DNA of 64,000 bases from Arthrobacter sp. PGP41 (GTDB lineage: Bacteria; Actinomycetota; Actinomycetes; Actinomycetales; Micrococcaceae): the NCBI RefSeq assembly GCF_002953935.1, contig NZ_CP026514.1, positions 434,001-498,000 on the forward strand, read 5' to 3'. The position numbers were made by a program, and so were the translations under genes. A model generated the notes under the pieces. That model saw nothing but the letters and a program-made list of their open reading frames with translations, was not told where the DNA came from and made no database searches. Every line of letters begins with the position of its first letter. Positions within the stretch are counted from its first letter, which is position 1. Below are positions 51,219-60,026 of the stretch, one piece after another.

Positions 51219-51857
51219 ATGCGTCCCATCCGCCGCCAGATCCTGGCCCTCGGGCTCGGATTCCTCGTTTTCGCCGCCGCCGTGCTGGGCCTTGCCGGTC
51301 CCGCAGCCGCGCATGATGCAGCCGAATCCACCAGCCCCGCCCAGGGCGCCTCGGTCCCGGCGCCCCCGGAACAGGTCTCGGTCACGTTCAACAAGAACCC
51401 GCTTGGGATGGGCGCTTCCATCTCCATCAAGGACGCCGCCGGCGCCGAGTGGGCAGAAGGCGCGGTGGAGATCGTGGACAACGTGGCGTCCCGGAAGGTC
51501 AGGGCGGGAGCCCCCGCCGGGCAGTACACCGTTGCCTGGCGCGTGGTCAGTTCGGACTCGCATCCCATCGAGGGGACATTTGTTTTTGCGGCCGCTTCCG
51601 CTGCGCCGGGCACGTCGCAGGCGGCAAGCCCGACGGCGGCCGGTACGGTTCCTGCCACCGCCCCGGCCGTTGGCAGCGCCCCCGCCATGGGGACCGCCCG
51701 GCCCGGAACCACCGCCGAACCCGCGGACCCGGCTGACGCGGCGCAGCCGTTCCAGTGGAGCATCGTCATTTTCGCCGCCGTCGCGGCGGGGCTGCTGGCC
51801 ACCCTTGCCGTCCTCGCCCGGCGCAGGCTCACGGCAGGCCCGGACGAGGAGGGCTGA
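51219..51857 (+). CDS. copC: CopC domain copper-resistance protein
   Basis: The ATG at 51219 follows AAGGAGCCGCC. The 212-residue protein has a signal peptide cut at GPAAA before His32, which would become the mature N-terminal His that helps hold Cu(II) in this family. The CopC domain is DAAESTSPAQGASVPAPPEQVSVTFN to SSDSHPIEGTFVFAA, where the Asp-Ser-His supplies further ligands. An Ala/Pro/Thr-rich linker and a C-terminal membrane helix (WSIVIFAAVAAGLLATLAVLA) tether it outside the cell. No copD is adjacent. Confidence 0.9.
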   Translation: MRPIRRQILALGLGFLVFAAAVLGLAGPAAAHDAAESTSPAQGASVPAPPEQVSVTFNKNPLGMGASISIKDAAGAEWAEGAVEIVDNVASRKVRAGAPAGQYTVAWRVVSSDSHPIEGTFVFAAASAAPGTSQAASPTAAGTVPATAPAVGSAPAMGTARPGTTAEPADPADAAQPFQWSIVIFAAVAAGLLATLAVLARRRLTAGPDEEG

Positions 51858-51885
51858 CGGGCGCCGGCGGGTGCCTTGACGGACG

Positions 51886-52521
51886 CTAGCAGGGCAGGGC
51901 CGCGAAGCTTCCGGTTCCCGGAAAAGCAACGCTGTCCGGATGTACTTTGGCGGAAATCGCCTGGCCCACGGTCTTGGCCTGGCGCAGTACCTCTTTGGGC
52001 GACGGGGTGATGAGCTCGCCCACGCCCACCAGGTAGATGCCGATTGCCCGCATGGCAGCGGTGAGGTTGCGGCCCACGGCGATCCCGAAATCGTTGATCA
52101 TGCGCCGCAACTGGCTGTGGGCGCACCGGGTCAGGACAATATGGTCCGCCACCAGGATGCCCGTAGGCGTGTGGACTTCCCACTGCGGAGCGGCGGTTCC
52201 CGGCGCAGTCCCGGCCAGCATGGTCAACTGGACGGCGCGGGTAGTGTGCCGCACGTCCACGGCGTGGCTGGCGGCGTAGTTGCGCAGGTGCCGCAGGATC
52301 TCGTTCCGTTCACGAAGGGTGACGGAATCGGCTGCGTCGCAGCGTTGAAGGGAAGCTGTGTTGGCCGGCTGCGCGGCGCCAAGGATGTCCAGTCCGTCCA
52401 CCACTATCGAGTCCACTCCGCGGCGGCACAGCTCGGCGGCCACGGCAAGGCCGGACAGGCCGGTGCCAATGATCACAGTGGTGGTCTGCTCGGTCCCGGC
52501 ATTCCCAGGCATGCTTGACAC
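51886..52521 (-). CDS. Small FAD/NAD(P)-binding flavoprotein-like protein
   Basis: The GTG at 52521 has GGAGGG 8 bases upstream and gives 211 residues; the ATG at 52512 is an alternative. The N-terminus has a dinucleotide-binding TTVIIGTGLSGLAVAAELCRRGVDSIVVD. The middle holds a substrate-domain-like stretch (ILRHLRNYAASHAVDVRHTTRAVQL, VADHIVLTRCAHSQLRRM). It is shorter than typical flavin monooxygenases (about 350-450 residues) and lacks the second dinucleotide motif, so it may be a reduced member. Function unknown. Confidence 0.72.
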   Translation of the reverse strand: MSSMPGNAGTEQTTTVIIGTGLSGLAVAAELCRRGVDSIVVDGLDILGAAQPANTASLQRCDAADSVTLRERNEILRHLRNYAASHAVDVRHTTRAVQLTMLAGTAPGTAAPQWEVHTPTGILVADHIVLTRCAHSQLRRMINDFGIAVGRNLTAAMRAIGIYLVGVGELITPSPKEVLRQAKTVGQAISAKVHPDSVAFPGTGSFAALPC

Positions 52522-52936
52522 TACAGGTTCCCTCCTTCGAAGTTTCGGCAGGTGCAGGCGTCCTCGCCGGCGCGCGTCCCGTTACCCCCAAAGTCCGGCC
52601 GCAGTACATTGGCGGGCACCCCTGACGGAAAGAGGCAGTAGGCGTCCCGGACCAACAATGTCCTGAAGACTACAGAACATTTCCGGCGGTGGATAGCCCA
52701 AGCCGAAAACACTTGCCTCCCCGTTGAAGGCGCTTTCCCGGACACCCCGGAAGGCCTGTGGACAACCGGACTTTCCGGGCCTGTGCAGGCTTGCTAAGGC
52801 AGGGGCGACGGAGAATAGTGGGAAGCGGAAGCAGGCCTTTCTTCCCAGCTCAGGCGGGGGTACGGGTGCACGGGGAATGGTCCGGCTTCTGGCAGAATAG
52901 GCGCAACATCAGGCAGTATCGCGAGGAGGCGGCCCC
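52522..52936. other. 415-base divergent intergenic region
   Basis: No convincing gene is seen. An open minus-strand reading at 52521-52745 would overlap the flavoprotein start but has Cys/Arg-rich composition and no family match. The right end has the GAGGAGG ribosome binding site of the universal stress gene. I could not place promoters with confidence. Confidence 0.5.
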
Positions 52937-53968
52937 ATGGGCGCACCAGAGTTGCATCCGGACCCCCAGGACGGCGGCAGCACTGCTGCTCCCGAGGGGA
53001 TCGTGGTTGGCGTGGACGGTTCGGACCACGGCCAGTGCGCGCTTGTATGGGCCGCGCGCGAGGCCCGGCGCCGGCGCCGTCCGCTGCATATCGTCACTGC
53101 GTACTCCGTGCCGATCTTCGCCGCATCGGGCCTCGACGGCGGCTATGCAACCGTGGACGACTCCGTGATCCGCGAAGGCGCCGAGGCGGTGGTCAAGCAG
53201 GCCCTGGACAAGATATCCACCTACGACATCGATGTCACCGCGTCCGTGGAGAACGGCGATGCCTCCGGCGTGCTGCTCGAGATGTCCCGGACTGCCGAGC
53301 TCCTGGTGTTTGGCACCCGCGGACGTGGCGGATTTGTGGGCAGGCTCCTCGGCTCGGTGAGCAGCGCCCTGCCCGCCCACGCCAAATGCCCCACCGTGAC
53401 GGTCCCGCTGATCTGCGCGGACAGGCTCGGCGAAACCACCGAGGACAGGCGCATCAAAGCCGAGCAGGCCAAAGCCGGGCACCAGCGCGTGGAGAACGTG
53501 GTGGTGGTGGGCGTTGACGGCTCGGAGCAGGCACGGGTGGCCGTCCTGGAGGCCGCAGAGGAAGCAGAACGCATGGGCGCCACGCTGCGCGTTGTCTGCG
53601 CCGTCCCGCAGTACAGCGGCTCGCTGGCATGGGTGCCGGCCCCCATGGACCGCAAGGCCCTCTTCGCCGACATCCAGCTGACCCTGGACGCCGGCATGGC
53701 GTGGCTGCGCAGCCACTTCCCCAACCTCCACGCCGAATCGGAGCTGAAGGACGGCTCGCCCGTTGACGTCCTCGTCGAGGAAAGCCGGCATGTGGAACTC
53801 GTGGTTGTGGGTACCCGCGGCCGGGGCGGCTTCACGGGAATGCTCCTGGGCTCAACGTCCGACGGCATACTCCACCATGCCAAGGGCCCCGTGATGGTGG
53901 TTCCGGACCGTGAGGACCGCCGCCTGGCGGACCGTGCCAAGTTCGGCCCGGTTCTCGGTTCATCCTGA
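52937..53968 (+). CDS. Universal stress protein (tandem UspA domains)
   Basis: The 343-residue protein has two UspA domains. Domain 1 (about 22-160) starts GIVVGVDGSDHGQCALVWAAREA and ends VFGTRGRGGFVGRLLGSVSSALPAHAKCPTV. Domain 2 (about 190-325) starts VVVVGVDGSEQARVAVLEAAEEA and ends VVGTRGRGGFTGMLLGSTSDGILHHAKGPVMV. Both keep the ATP-binding G-2x-G-9x-G-S/T motif. It lies 27 bases before the RPH-like gene and is probably co-transcribed. Confidence 0.92.
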   Translation: MGAPELHPDPQDGGSTAAPEGIVVGVDGSDHGQCALVWAAREARRRRRPLHIVTAYSVPIFAASGLDGGYATVDDSVIREGAEAVVKQALDKISTYDIDVTASVENGDASGVLLEMSRTAELLVFGTRGRGGFVGRLLGSVSSALPAHAKCPTVTVPLICADRLGETTEDRRIKAEQAKAGHQRVENVVVVGVDGSEQARVAVLEAAEEAERMGATLRVVCAVPQYSGSLAWVPAPMDRKALFADIQLTLDAGMAWLRSHFPNLHAESELKDGSPVDVLVEESRHVELVVVGTRGRGGFTGMLLGSTSDGILHHAKGPVMVVPDREDRRLADRAKFGPVLGSS

Positions 53969-53995
53969 CGAGATCCTGCTGCCAGGAGCTTCGCG

Positions 53996-56782
53996 ATGGC
54001 TGCCGACCCGCCAGGAACGGCCGGGCAGGGCCCCCGCCAACAGCCCGGGCACACCGCCCCTGCCTTGATTCTTGACCTCAGCCAGGTGGGCGGCAGCATG
54101 CTTCCGCTGGTGGGCGGCAAGGCGGCCAGCCTCGGCGAGCTGATACGGGCCGGATTGCCGGTGCCGGAAGGGTTCTGCCTGACCACGGCGGCCTACAGGG
54201 AGGCTACCCGGACAGTGCAGGACGGCGTGCTCGCAGAGCTCGGCAAATTCCAGGCAGCCCTGCGCACGGGAACGCCCGGCGGGAACACGGAACTGGCTGG
54301 GATGGCCGGCAGGGCACGGGAGTCCGTTCGCGCCGCCCCGGTTCCGCCGCGGATTGTTGCCGCAGTTGAGCAGGCCTACGCGGCGCTGGGCAAAGCGGCT
54401 CCGGTGGCGGTAAGGTCCTCCGCCACGGCAGAGGACCTTCCGTTCGCGAGCTTCGCCGGCCAGCAGGACACCTACCTGAATGTCATAGGCATCGGCGCTG
54501 TCCTTGAGGCCGTGCGGGACTGCTGGGCATCCCTCTGGACGGACCGGGCAGTGGCCTACCGGGCCGCGCTGGCGATCAAACCGCACGAAGTAGCCCTCGC
54601 CGTCGTGGTTCAGCGGATGGTTGACGCCCAGGCCGCCGGAGTGATGTTCACAGCCAATCCACTGACCGGCAGGCGCCGGGAAGCTGTCATCGATGCTGCC
54701 CCGGGGCTCGGGGAGGCGGTGGTTTCCGGAGCGGTCAATCCGGACCACTACGTGGTGGACACCGAAAAATCCAGGGTCCTCGAGCGCAAAATTGGGGACA
54801 AACGCGTCATGGCGCGGCCCCTGCCCGGCGGCGGAACCGAGGTACGGGACATGCCAGGCCAAGCAGACGCCGCCAGCCTTTCAGACGAACAGGCCATTGG
54901 GCTTGCAGCCCTGGGCTTGCAGGCTGAAAAGCACTTCGGTTCCCCGCAGGACACCGAATGGGCCATCGACACCGGCGGGGCACTCTGGCTGACGCAGTCG
55001 AGGCCCATCACCACGCTGTTCCCGGTGCCGGAACGCCAGTCCGGAGCCGAAGGGACGAGAGTGTACCTGTGCTTCAGCCTCGCCCAGGGCCTCACCCGCC
55101 CCCTCACTCCCATGGGCCTGGCATCACTGCGGCTCGCGGGCTCCTCCGTGGCCAAAGCCGCCGGGTTCGCAGTCCCGGACCCCCGGCGCGGTCCACCACC
55201 GTACGCGGAGGCAGCCCAGCGCCTCTACTTCGACCTCACAACGCCGGTCCGGAGCAGCGTGGGGCGGCGGCTCCTTCCACGGGTCTTCGACGTCATGGAA
55301 GCCAGATCCGCCATGGTGCTGCGACAGGTTTTTGCGGACCCCCGGTTTTCGGTGACCCGCAAGACCCCGCTCGGACTCCTGCGCCATGTCCTGCCGGCAG
55401 CGGTCCGGGCCCGCGTCCCCGAGACCGTGCTCCGGGGACTGTTCCGGCCCAAGGCGGCGCTGCGCCGGCTGGACCGCTTCACCCGGGAATTCGCCGAGGA
55501 CCTCGAACTGGAGGCCGGGGCGGGACCCGTTCAGCGGCTCGACCATGCGGAGCGTCTCCTGGGCAGCCGGATCTTTGCTGTGGTTCCCGCCATCCTGCCC
55601 TTGCCCGCGCTGGGATTCGCCACGCTGTGGCTGGCCGGAAAGCTCCTCGGCGGCCGGGACCGCTGGAAGGACCTGGAGAAGGTGCTCCGGGGCCTGCCGC
55701 GGAACGTGACCACCGAGATGGACCTGGACCTGTGGCGGCTTGCATCAGCAGTCAGGGACGACCGCGGGTCACGAACGGCCTTGGCGGAAGGGCAGCCATC
55801 CAAACTGGCGGCGGAGTTCAAGGCCGGCAACCTCCCTGCCGTCCTGCACGCGGGCCTGGTACGATTCCTCGACCGCTACGGGCAGCGGGCCGTGGCCGAA
55901 ATCGATGTGGGCATGCCCCGGTGGTCGGATGACCCCACGCACATCCTGGGTGTCCTTGCCAACTACCTTCGCCTCACTGATCCCGCCATGGCGCCGGACG
56001 TGCAGTTCAGCAGGGCGAACGCAGAGGCAGAGGCTGAAGTGGAGCGACTGGTTGCCGAGGCCCGGCTCCGCGGCAGGGTGCGTGCGCTGCTGGTTGCTGC
56101 CGCACTGCGCCGCACCAGGATCTTCGCCGGGCTGCGGGAACTGCCCAAGTACCAGCTGGTCCTGGGCCTCGCCGAAGTACGCAGGCAGGTGGCCCACGTG
56201 GGAGCTGCGCTGGCATCCACCGGCCAGTTGGAGCACCCGGAGGACATCTTCTTCCTCGACTTCGAGGAAGCCCGGCATGCCCTGGACAGCGGGGACGCGA
56301 ATGCCACCAGCCAGCCGGGAAAGCTGCGCGAACTCGTCCTGGAACGGCGCGCCGCCTACGCCAGCGAACTTGGCCGGCGGCGGATCCCAAGAATCCTGCT
56401 TTCAGACGGAACCGAACCCGAACTGCTCCATGCTGCGGCCGCCGGAATGGCCGCCGGGGCCGGGAACGGCACGCTGTCCGGCAGCCCCGCATCAGCGGGC
56501 TCGGTTACCGGTCCCGCCCGGGTAATCCTGGACCCGGTGGGGGCGCGCCTTGAACCCGGGGAGATCCTGGTGGCGCCGTCCACCGATCCCGGATGGACCC
56601 CCTTGTTCCTGACTGCCGGCGGCCTGGTGATGGAAATGGGCGGGCCCAACTCGCACGGTGCCGTGGTGGCCCGGGAGTACGGCATTCCCGCCGTGGTGGG
56701 GGTTCCGGAGGCCACCTCGCGGCTTGCCACCGGGCAAAGAATAACGGTCGACGGCGGAGCTGGAACCGTTGTGCCCGACTAG
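53996..56782 (+). CDS. PEP-synthase/rifampicin phosphotransferase-like enzyme
   Basis: The 928-residue protein has an ATP-grasp N-terminal domain (GGKAASLGELIRAGLPVPEGF, AVRSSATAEDLPFASFAGQQDTYLNV, MVDAQAAGVMFTANPLTG), a long central helical region and a C-terminal swivelling His domain with SPASAGSVTGPARVI, STDPGWTPLFLTAGGLVMEMGG and NSHGAVVAREYGIPAVVGV, where His887 is the phosphocarrier. The domain order and C-terminal motif resemble rifampicin phosphotransferase; a PEP-synthase-like enzyme with another substrate is equally possible. No PEP/pyruvate TIM-barrel is seen. Confidence 0.82.
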   Translation: MAADPPGTAGQGPRQQPGHTAPALILDLSQVGGSMLPLVGGKAASLGELIRAGLPVPEGFCLTTAAYREATRTVQDGVLAELGKFQAALRTGTPGGNTELAGMAGRARESVRAAPVPPRIVAAVEQAYAALGKAAPVAVRSSATAEDLPFASFAGQQDTYLNVIGIGAVLEAVRDCWASLWTDRAVAYRAALAIKPHEVALAVVVQRMVDAQAAGVMFTANPLTGRRREAVIDAAPGLGEAVVSGAVNPDHYVVDTEKSRVLERKIGDKRVMARPLPGGGTEVRDMPGQADAASLSDEQAIGLAALGLQAEKHFGSPQDTEWAIDTGGALWLTQSRPITTLFPVPERQSGAEGTRVYLCFSLAQGLTRPLTPMGLASLRLAGSSVAKAAGFAVPDPRRGPPPYAEAAQRLYFDLTTPVRSSVGRRLLPRVFDVMEARSAMVLRQVFADPRFSVTRKTPLGLLRHVLPAAVRARVPETVLRGLFRPKAALRRLDRFTREFAEDLELEAGAGPVQRLDHAERLLGSRIFAVVPAILPLPALGFATLWLAGKLLGGRDRWKDLEKVLRGLPRNVTTEMDLDLWRLASAVRDDRGSRTALAEGQPSKLAAEFKAGNLPAVLHAGLVRFLDRYGQRAVAEIDVGMPRWSDDPTHILGVLANYLRLTDPAMAPDVQFSRANAEAEAEVERLVAEARLRGRVRALLVAAALRRTRIFAGLRELPKYQLVLGLAEVRRQVAHVGAALASTGQLEHPEDIFFLDFEEARHALDSGDANATSQPGKLRELVLERRAAYASELGRRRIPRILLSDGTEPELLHAAAAGMAAGAGNGTLSGSPASAGSVTGPARVILDPVGARLEPGEILVAPSTDPGWTPLFLTAGGLVMEMGGPNSHGAVVAREYGIPAVVGVPEATSRLATGQRITVDGGAGTVVPD

Positions 56783-56871
56783 CCCCCTGCGGGCCGGGCC
56801 GGGCAGGTGTAGGGAGCGTTCCCGAGGCGTACCCTTGGAATATGGGCTCCAACGACGGAGGCAGCGGGACA

Positions 56872-58113
56872 ATGAGCGGCCCGGATGTGCTACCGGGACG
56901 CGGCGAAATCGCGGGACGCGGGATGAACCGGTCCGTTCTCCGGTGGGTACCTGCAGCGGCCGTTCCCGCAGTGATCGCAGCTGGGGTGCTGGTGGGGTCC
57001 ATCCCGGCACGGGCCGGCGATCCCCTTCCTGAGAAGACCCCGGCCGAAGTGGTCGCGCTGCTCGCTTCCCACACCGCGCACACCTTTTCAGGCACCGTGG
57101 AACAGTCCTCGGACCTGGGGCTGCCGGAGTTGCCGGCAACCGGTCCTACATCCGGTCCGGCCTCGTCCGGCGGGGCAGCGTCGGCGATCGAGCTCCTTAC
57201 CGGCAGCCACACTGCGCGGATCTTCGTGGACGGCAAGGACAAAGCACGCATCCAGGTAATGGACCGGCTCGCGGAACGGGACATCATCCGACGCGGCGGT
57301 GACGTCTGGTTCTACTCGTCCAGGGACAACACTGCAGCGCACCTGGCACTGCCGGCCCACGCCAGCGACCTGCCGCTGACGGACCCCGGGCATCAGCTTC
57401 CTGGCGATCCCCCAACTGATCACGTCCCGGACGGGATGCCCGTCCCGAGAACACCCCAGGAACTGGCAGGGAAGTTCCTTGCCGCGGCGGACAGCTCGAC
57501 GGCCGTGACGATCGGCCCTGGCCTCAACGTCGCAGGCCGCCCCGCATACAACCTCGTCCTTGAGCCCCGAACGGAGGGAACACTTGTTGGCAAGGTGGCC
57601 ATCGCCGTCGACGGGGAGAACGGCATGCCGCTCTCCGTGAAGGTCACCGCGCGCGGCGCGGAGGCGCCGGCGTTCAGCGCCGGATTCACCAGCCAGTCCC
57701 TGGAAGCCCCTGACGACTCCCTCTTCAGCTTCGTCCCGCCGCCCGGCAGCACGGTAAAGGAACTGCAGCCCCAACATCCCACGCGCTGGCCGCTCAGCTC
57801 CGGGTTGCCCGGCAACCCCGGAATGCGCATCACCCCGGACCAGCTCGCCGCCGATGTCCAAGGCAAGGCCCGGCCCTACCTGACAGGGTCAGGCTGGGAG
57901 ACCGTCGTGGAACTTCCGGCAGGAACCGAAGCCGGAACAGCCCTTAACCAGGCGCTGGCGCAGAATCCGGCGCTGGCCCAGGCCGCCGTCGTTGTTCCTG
58001 GCGGGCGGGTGCTCTCCACTGCACTGTTCACCGTCCTGTTCACCGACGACGGCCGCATCTATGCGGGCATGGTCCCGGCGGGCACGCTGCAAGCCGCCTC
58101 CTCGGCCCCGTGA
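56872..58113 (+). CDS. LolA-like/DUF2092-type secreted or anchored protein
   Basis: The ATG at 56872 has GGAGG 10 bases upstream; ATGs at 56842 and 56923 are alternatives. The 413-residue product has a single N-terminal membrane segment (VLRWVPAAAVPAVIAAGVLVGSIPARA) and an outer-face beta-rich domain with TPAEVVALLASHTAHTFSGTVEQSSDLGLPELP, DVWFYSSRDNTAAHLALP and AGRPAYNLVLEPRTEGTLVGKVAIAVDGENGMPLSV, as in LolA-like outer-wall proteins of actinobacteria. It is the first gene of an operon with an ABC transporter. Confidence 0.78.
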   Translation: MSGPDVLPGRGEIAGRGMNRSVLRWVPAAAVPAVIAAGVLVGSIPARAGDPLPEKTPAEVVALLASHTAHTFSGTVEQSSDLGLPELPATGPTSGPASSGGAASAIELLTGSHTARIFVDGKDKARIQVMDRLAERDIIRRGGDVWFYSSRDNTAAHLALPAHASDLPLTDPGHQLPGDPPTDHVPDGMPVPRTPQELAGKFLAAADSSTAVTIGPGLNVAGRPAYNLVLEPRTEGTLVGKVAIAVDGENGMPLSVKVTARGAEAPAFSAGFTSQSLEAPDDSLFSFVPPPGSTVKELQPQHPTRWPLSSGLPGNPGMRITPDQLAADVQGKARPYLTGSGWETVVELPAGTEAGTALNQALAQNPALAQAAVVVPGGRVLSTALFTVLFTDDGRIYAGMVPAGTLQAASSAP

Positions 58114-59108
58114 CGGGCGCAGCAGGGCTTCGCGGACCCTGGGCGTACGGCCTGACCATCGAAACACGGGGACTGACAAAGCATTTCGGCCGGCAGGTGG
58201 CCGTGGACAGCCTGGACCTTGCCGTGCCGCCCGGCGCCGTCTTTGGCTTCCTGGGGCCCAATGGCTCCGGAAAGACAACCACCATCCGGATGCTGCTGGG
58301 CCTCGCGGCTGCTTCCGCCGGGACGGTCAGGCTGCTCGGAAAGGAGATGCCGGGCAGCTTCCAGGATGTCCTGCCGCGCGTGGGGGCGCTCGTTGAGGGG
58401 CCGGCCTTCTACCCGTTCCTGTCCGGAACGGCGAACCTGCACCGGCTCGATGCCGCGGGCAGGCACGCCGATCCCGCAACGCGAAAGGCAAGGGTGGGCA
58501 CGGCGCTGGAACGGGTAGGGCTCAGCCACGCCGCCGGCAAGCGTGTCCATGCCTATTCGCTGGGCATGAAACAACGGCTGGGGATCGCCAACGCCCTGCT
58601 GTCGCCCCGCGAACTGCTGGTGCTGGATGAGCCCACCAACGGCCTGGACCCTCAGGGCACGCGGGAAGTGCGGAACCTGGTACGGTCCCTGGCAGCAGAC
58701 GGAACCACCGTTTTCGTCTCCAGCCACCTGCTGGCCGAGGTGGAACAAATCTGCACCCACGCCGCCGTCATGAGTGCGGGCAGGCTCGTTGCCCAGGGTC
58801 CCCTTTCGGACCTGCGCCGGTCCGGCAGTTCGCGCATCCGCCTAGTGACCCCGGATCCGGGCCAGGCGTCCACTGTCCTGGCCCGGCTGGGGCTGGCGCC
58901 GGAGGAAGGACCGGGCCGTCCGGACGGGCAGGTGCTGACCGCCGACCTTGCCCGCCACGGCCCCGGGGCGGGACACCCTTCCCCGGAGGAGCTGGTGGCC
59001 GAGCTGGTGCAGGCGGGCGTCCGGGTCCGCGGCTTTGCGGTGGAACGGGAGAGCCTCGAGGAGCGGTTTGTCGCCTTGACGGGGGAGGGGTTCGATGTTG
59101 CCCAGTAG
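58110..59108 (+). CDS. ABC transporter ATP-binding protein
   Basis: The GTG start at 58110 overlaps the upstream stop. The 332-residue protein has Walker A FGFLGPNGSGKTTTIRMLLGL, the signature HAYSLGMKQRLGIANAL and Walker B LLVLDEPTNGLDPQGTREV, in the DrrA/NatA-type subfamily. The last 100 residues are a regulatory tail. It would drive the ABC-2 permease that follows with a 14-base overlap. Substrate unknown. Confidence 0.93.
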   Translation: MTGAAGLRGPWAYGLTIETRGLTKHFGRQVAVDSLDLAVPPGAVFGFLGPNGSGKTTTIRMLLGLAAASAGTVRLLGKEMPGSFQDVLPRVGALVEGPAFYPFLSGTANLHRLDAAGRHADPATRKARVGTALERVGLSHAAGKRVHAYSLGMKQRLGIANALLSPRELLVLDEPTNGLDPQGTREVRNLVRSLAADGTTVFVSSHLLAEVEQICTHAAVMSAGRLVAQGPLSDLRRSGSSRIRLVTPDPGQASTVLARLGLAPEEGPGRPDGQVLTADLARHGPGAGHPSPEELVAELVQAGVRVRGFAVERESLEERFVALTGEGFDVAQ

Positions 59109-59979
59109 CGTTCCGGAGCAGGACCTGGAAACATCCGCCGGCAGGGCAGCGGCGCCCCCGCGCGGAGCCGGCTGGTCCCTTTTGGGCTCGGAAATGGCGG
59201 TATTGTTCCGGCGCCGGCGAACCTGGGCCCTGCTGCTGGCACTGGCCGCTATCCCGGTCCTGATTGCGGTGGCCGTCCGGGTCTCCTCTGCCGTTCCTCC
59301 CGGGCGGGGGCCGGCCTTCCTGGACCGCATTACGCAGAACGGGCTGTTCGTGGCGTTCACCGCCATGCTGGTGTCCGTCCCGCTATTCCTGCCGCTCACG
59401 GTGGGGGTGGTGGCGGGGGACACCATCGCGGGCGAGGCAAACCTGGGAACGCTCAGGTACCTGCTGGTTGCGCCGACGGGCCGTGTCCGGCTGCTCCTGG
59501 TGAAGTACGCAGGAGCGCTGGCCTTTTGCGTGGCTGCGCCGGTCACGGTGGCCCTTGCAGGGGCCGCCATCGGGGCCGCGCTTTTCCCCGTGGGGCCGGT
59601 CACCCTGCTGTCAGGGGACGTCATCCAGCCTCCGGAGGCCGCGCTCCGCGTCCTCCTGATCGCCGCATACCTGGCCGTCTCCTTGGCCGGGCTGTCCGCG
59701 ATTGGGCTGTTCCTGTCCACCCTCACCGTGGTTCCGGTGGGTGCCATGGCCGCCACGGTAGTGCTCTCCGTGGTGTCCCAGGTCCTCGATCAACTGCCAC
59801 AGCTCGAATGGCTGCACCCGTGGTTGTTCAGCCACTACTGGCTGGGCTTCGGGGACCTGCTCCGCCAGCCCGTCCTGTGGGATTCGTTCGCCAGCAACGC
59901 CCTGCTGCAGGCGGGATACGTGGCCGTGTTCGGCGCGCTCGCCTACGGCCGGTTTGTCACTAAGGACGTCCTGAGCTGA
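59095..59979 (+). CDS. ABC-2 type transporter permease
   Basis: The 294-residue protein has six membrane helices: LLGSEMAVLFRRRRTWALLLALAAIPVLIAVAV, NGLFVAFTAMLVSVPLFLPLTVGVVAGDTIAGEANLGTLRYLLVAPTGR and further helices to LLQAGYVAVFGALAYGRF. GEANLGTLRYLL is the ABC-2 coupling segment. Its start lies inside the end of the ATPase gene. It probably exports a lipid-like compound or takes part in envelope maintenance with the LolA-like protein. Confidence 0.9.
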   Translation: MLPSSVPEQDLETSAGRAAAPPRGAGWSLLGSEMAVLFRRRRTWALLLALAAIPVLIAVAVRVSSAVPPGRGPAFLDRITQNGLFVAFTAMLVSVPLFLPLTVGVVAGDTIAGEANLGTLRYLLVAPTGRVRLLLVKYAGALAFCVAAPVTVALAGAAIGAALFPVGPVTLLSGDVIQPPEAALRVLLIAAYLAVSLAGLSAIGLFLSTLTVVPVGAMAATVVLSVVSQVLDQLPQLEWLHPWLFSHYWLGFGDLLRQPVLWDSFASNALLQAGYVAVFGALAYGRFVTKDVLS

Positions 59980-59988
59980 ACTGCGCGC

Positions 59989-60026
59989 CTACTAGGCGGC
60001 CGGCTTAGTAGCCGTCCGCCTAGTAG
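59989..60026. terminator. Palindrome between convergent genes, including a stop codon
   Basis: CTACTAGGCGG (59989-59999) pairs perfectly with CCGCCTAGTAG (60016-60026). The TAG stop of the minus-strand NlpC/P60 gene (60020-60022) lies in the right arm. It sits at the end of the ABC permease gene. Confidence 0.65.

Noticed and set aside
52521..52745. Possible 74-codon minus-strand gene overlapping the flavoprotein start
   Set aside because: The one-base stop/start overlap is tempting, but the composition is Arg/Cys-rich, no ribosome binding site is clear and no family is recognised.
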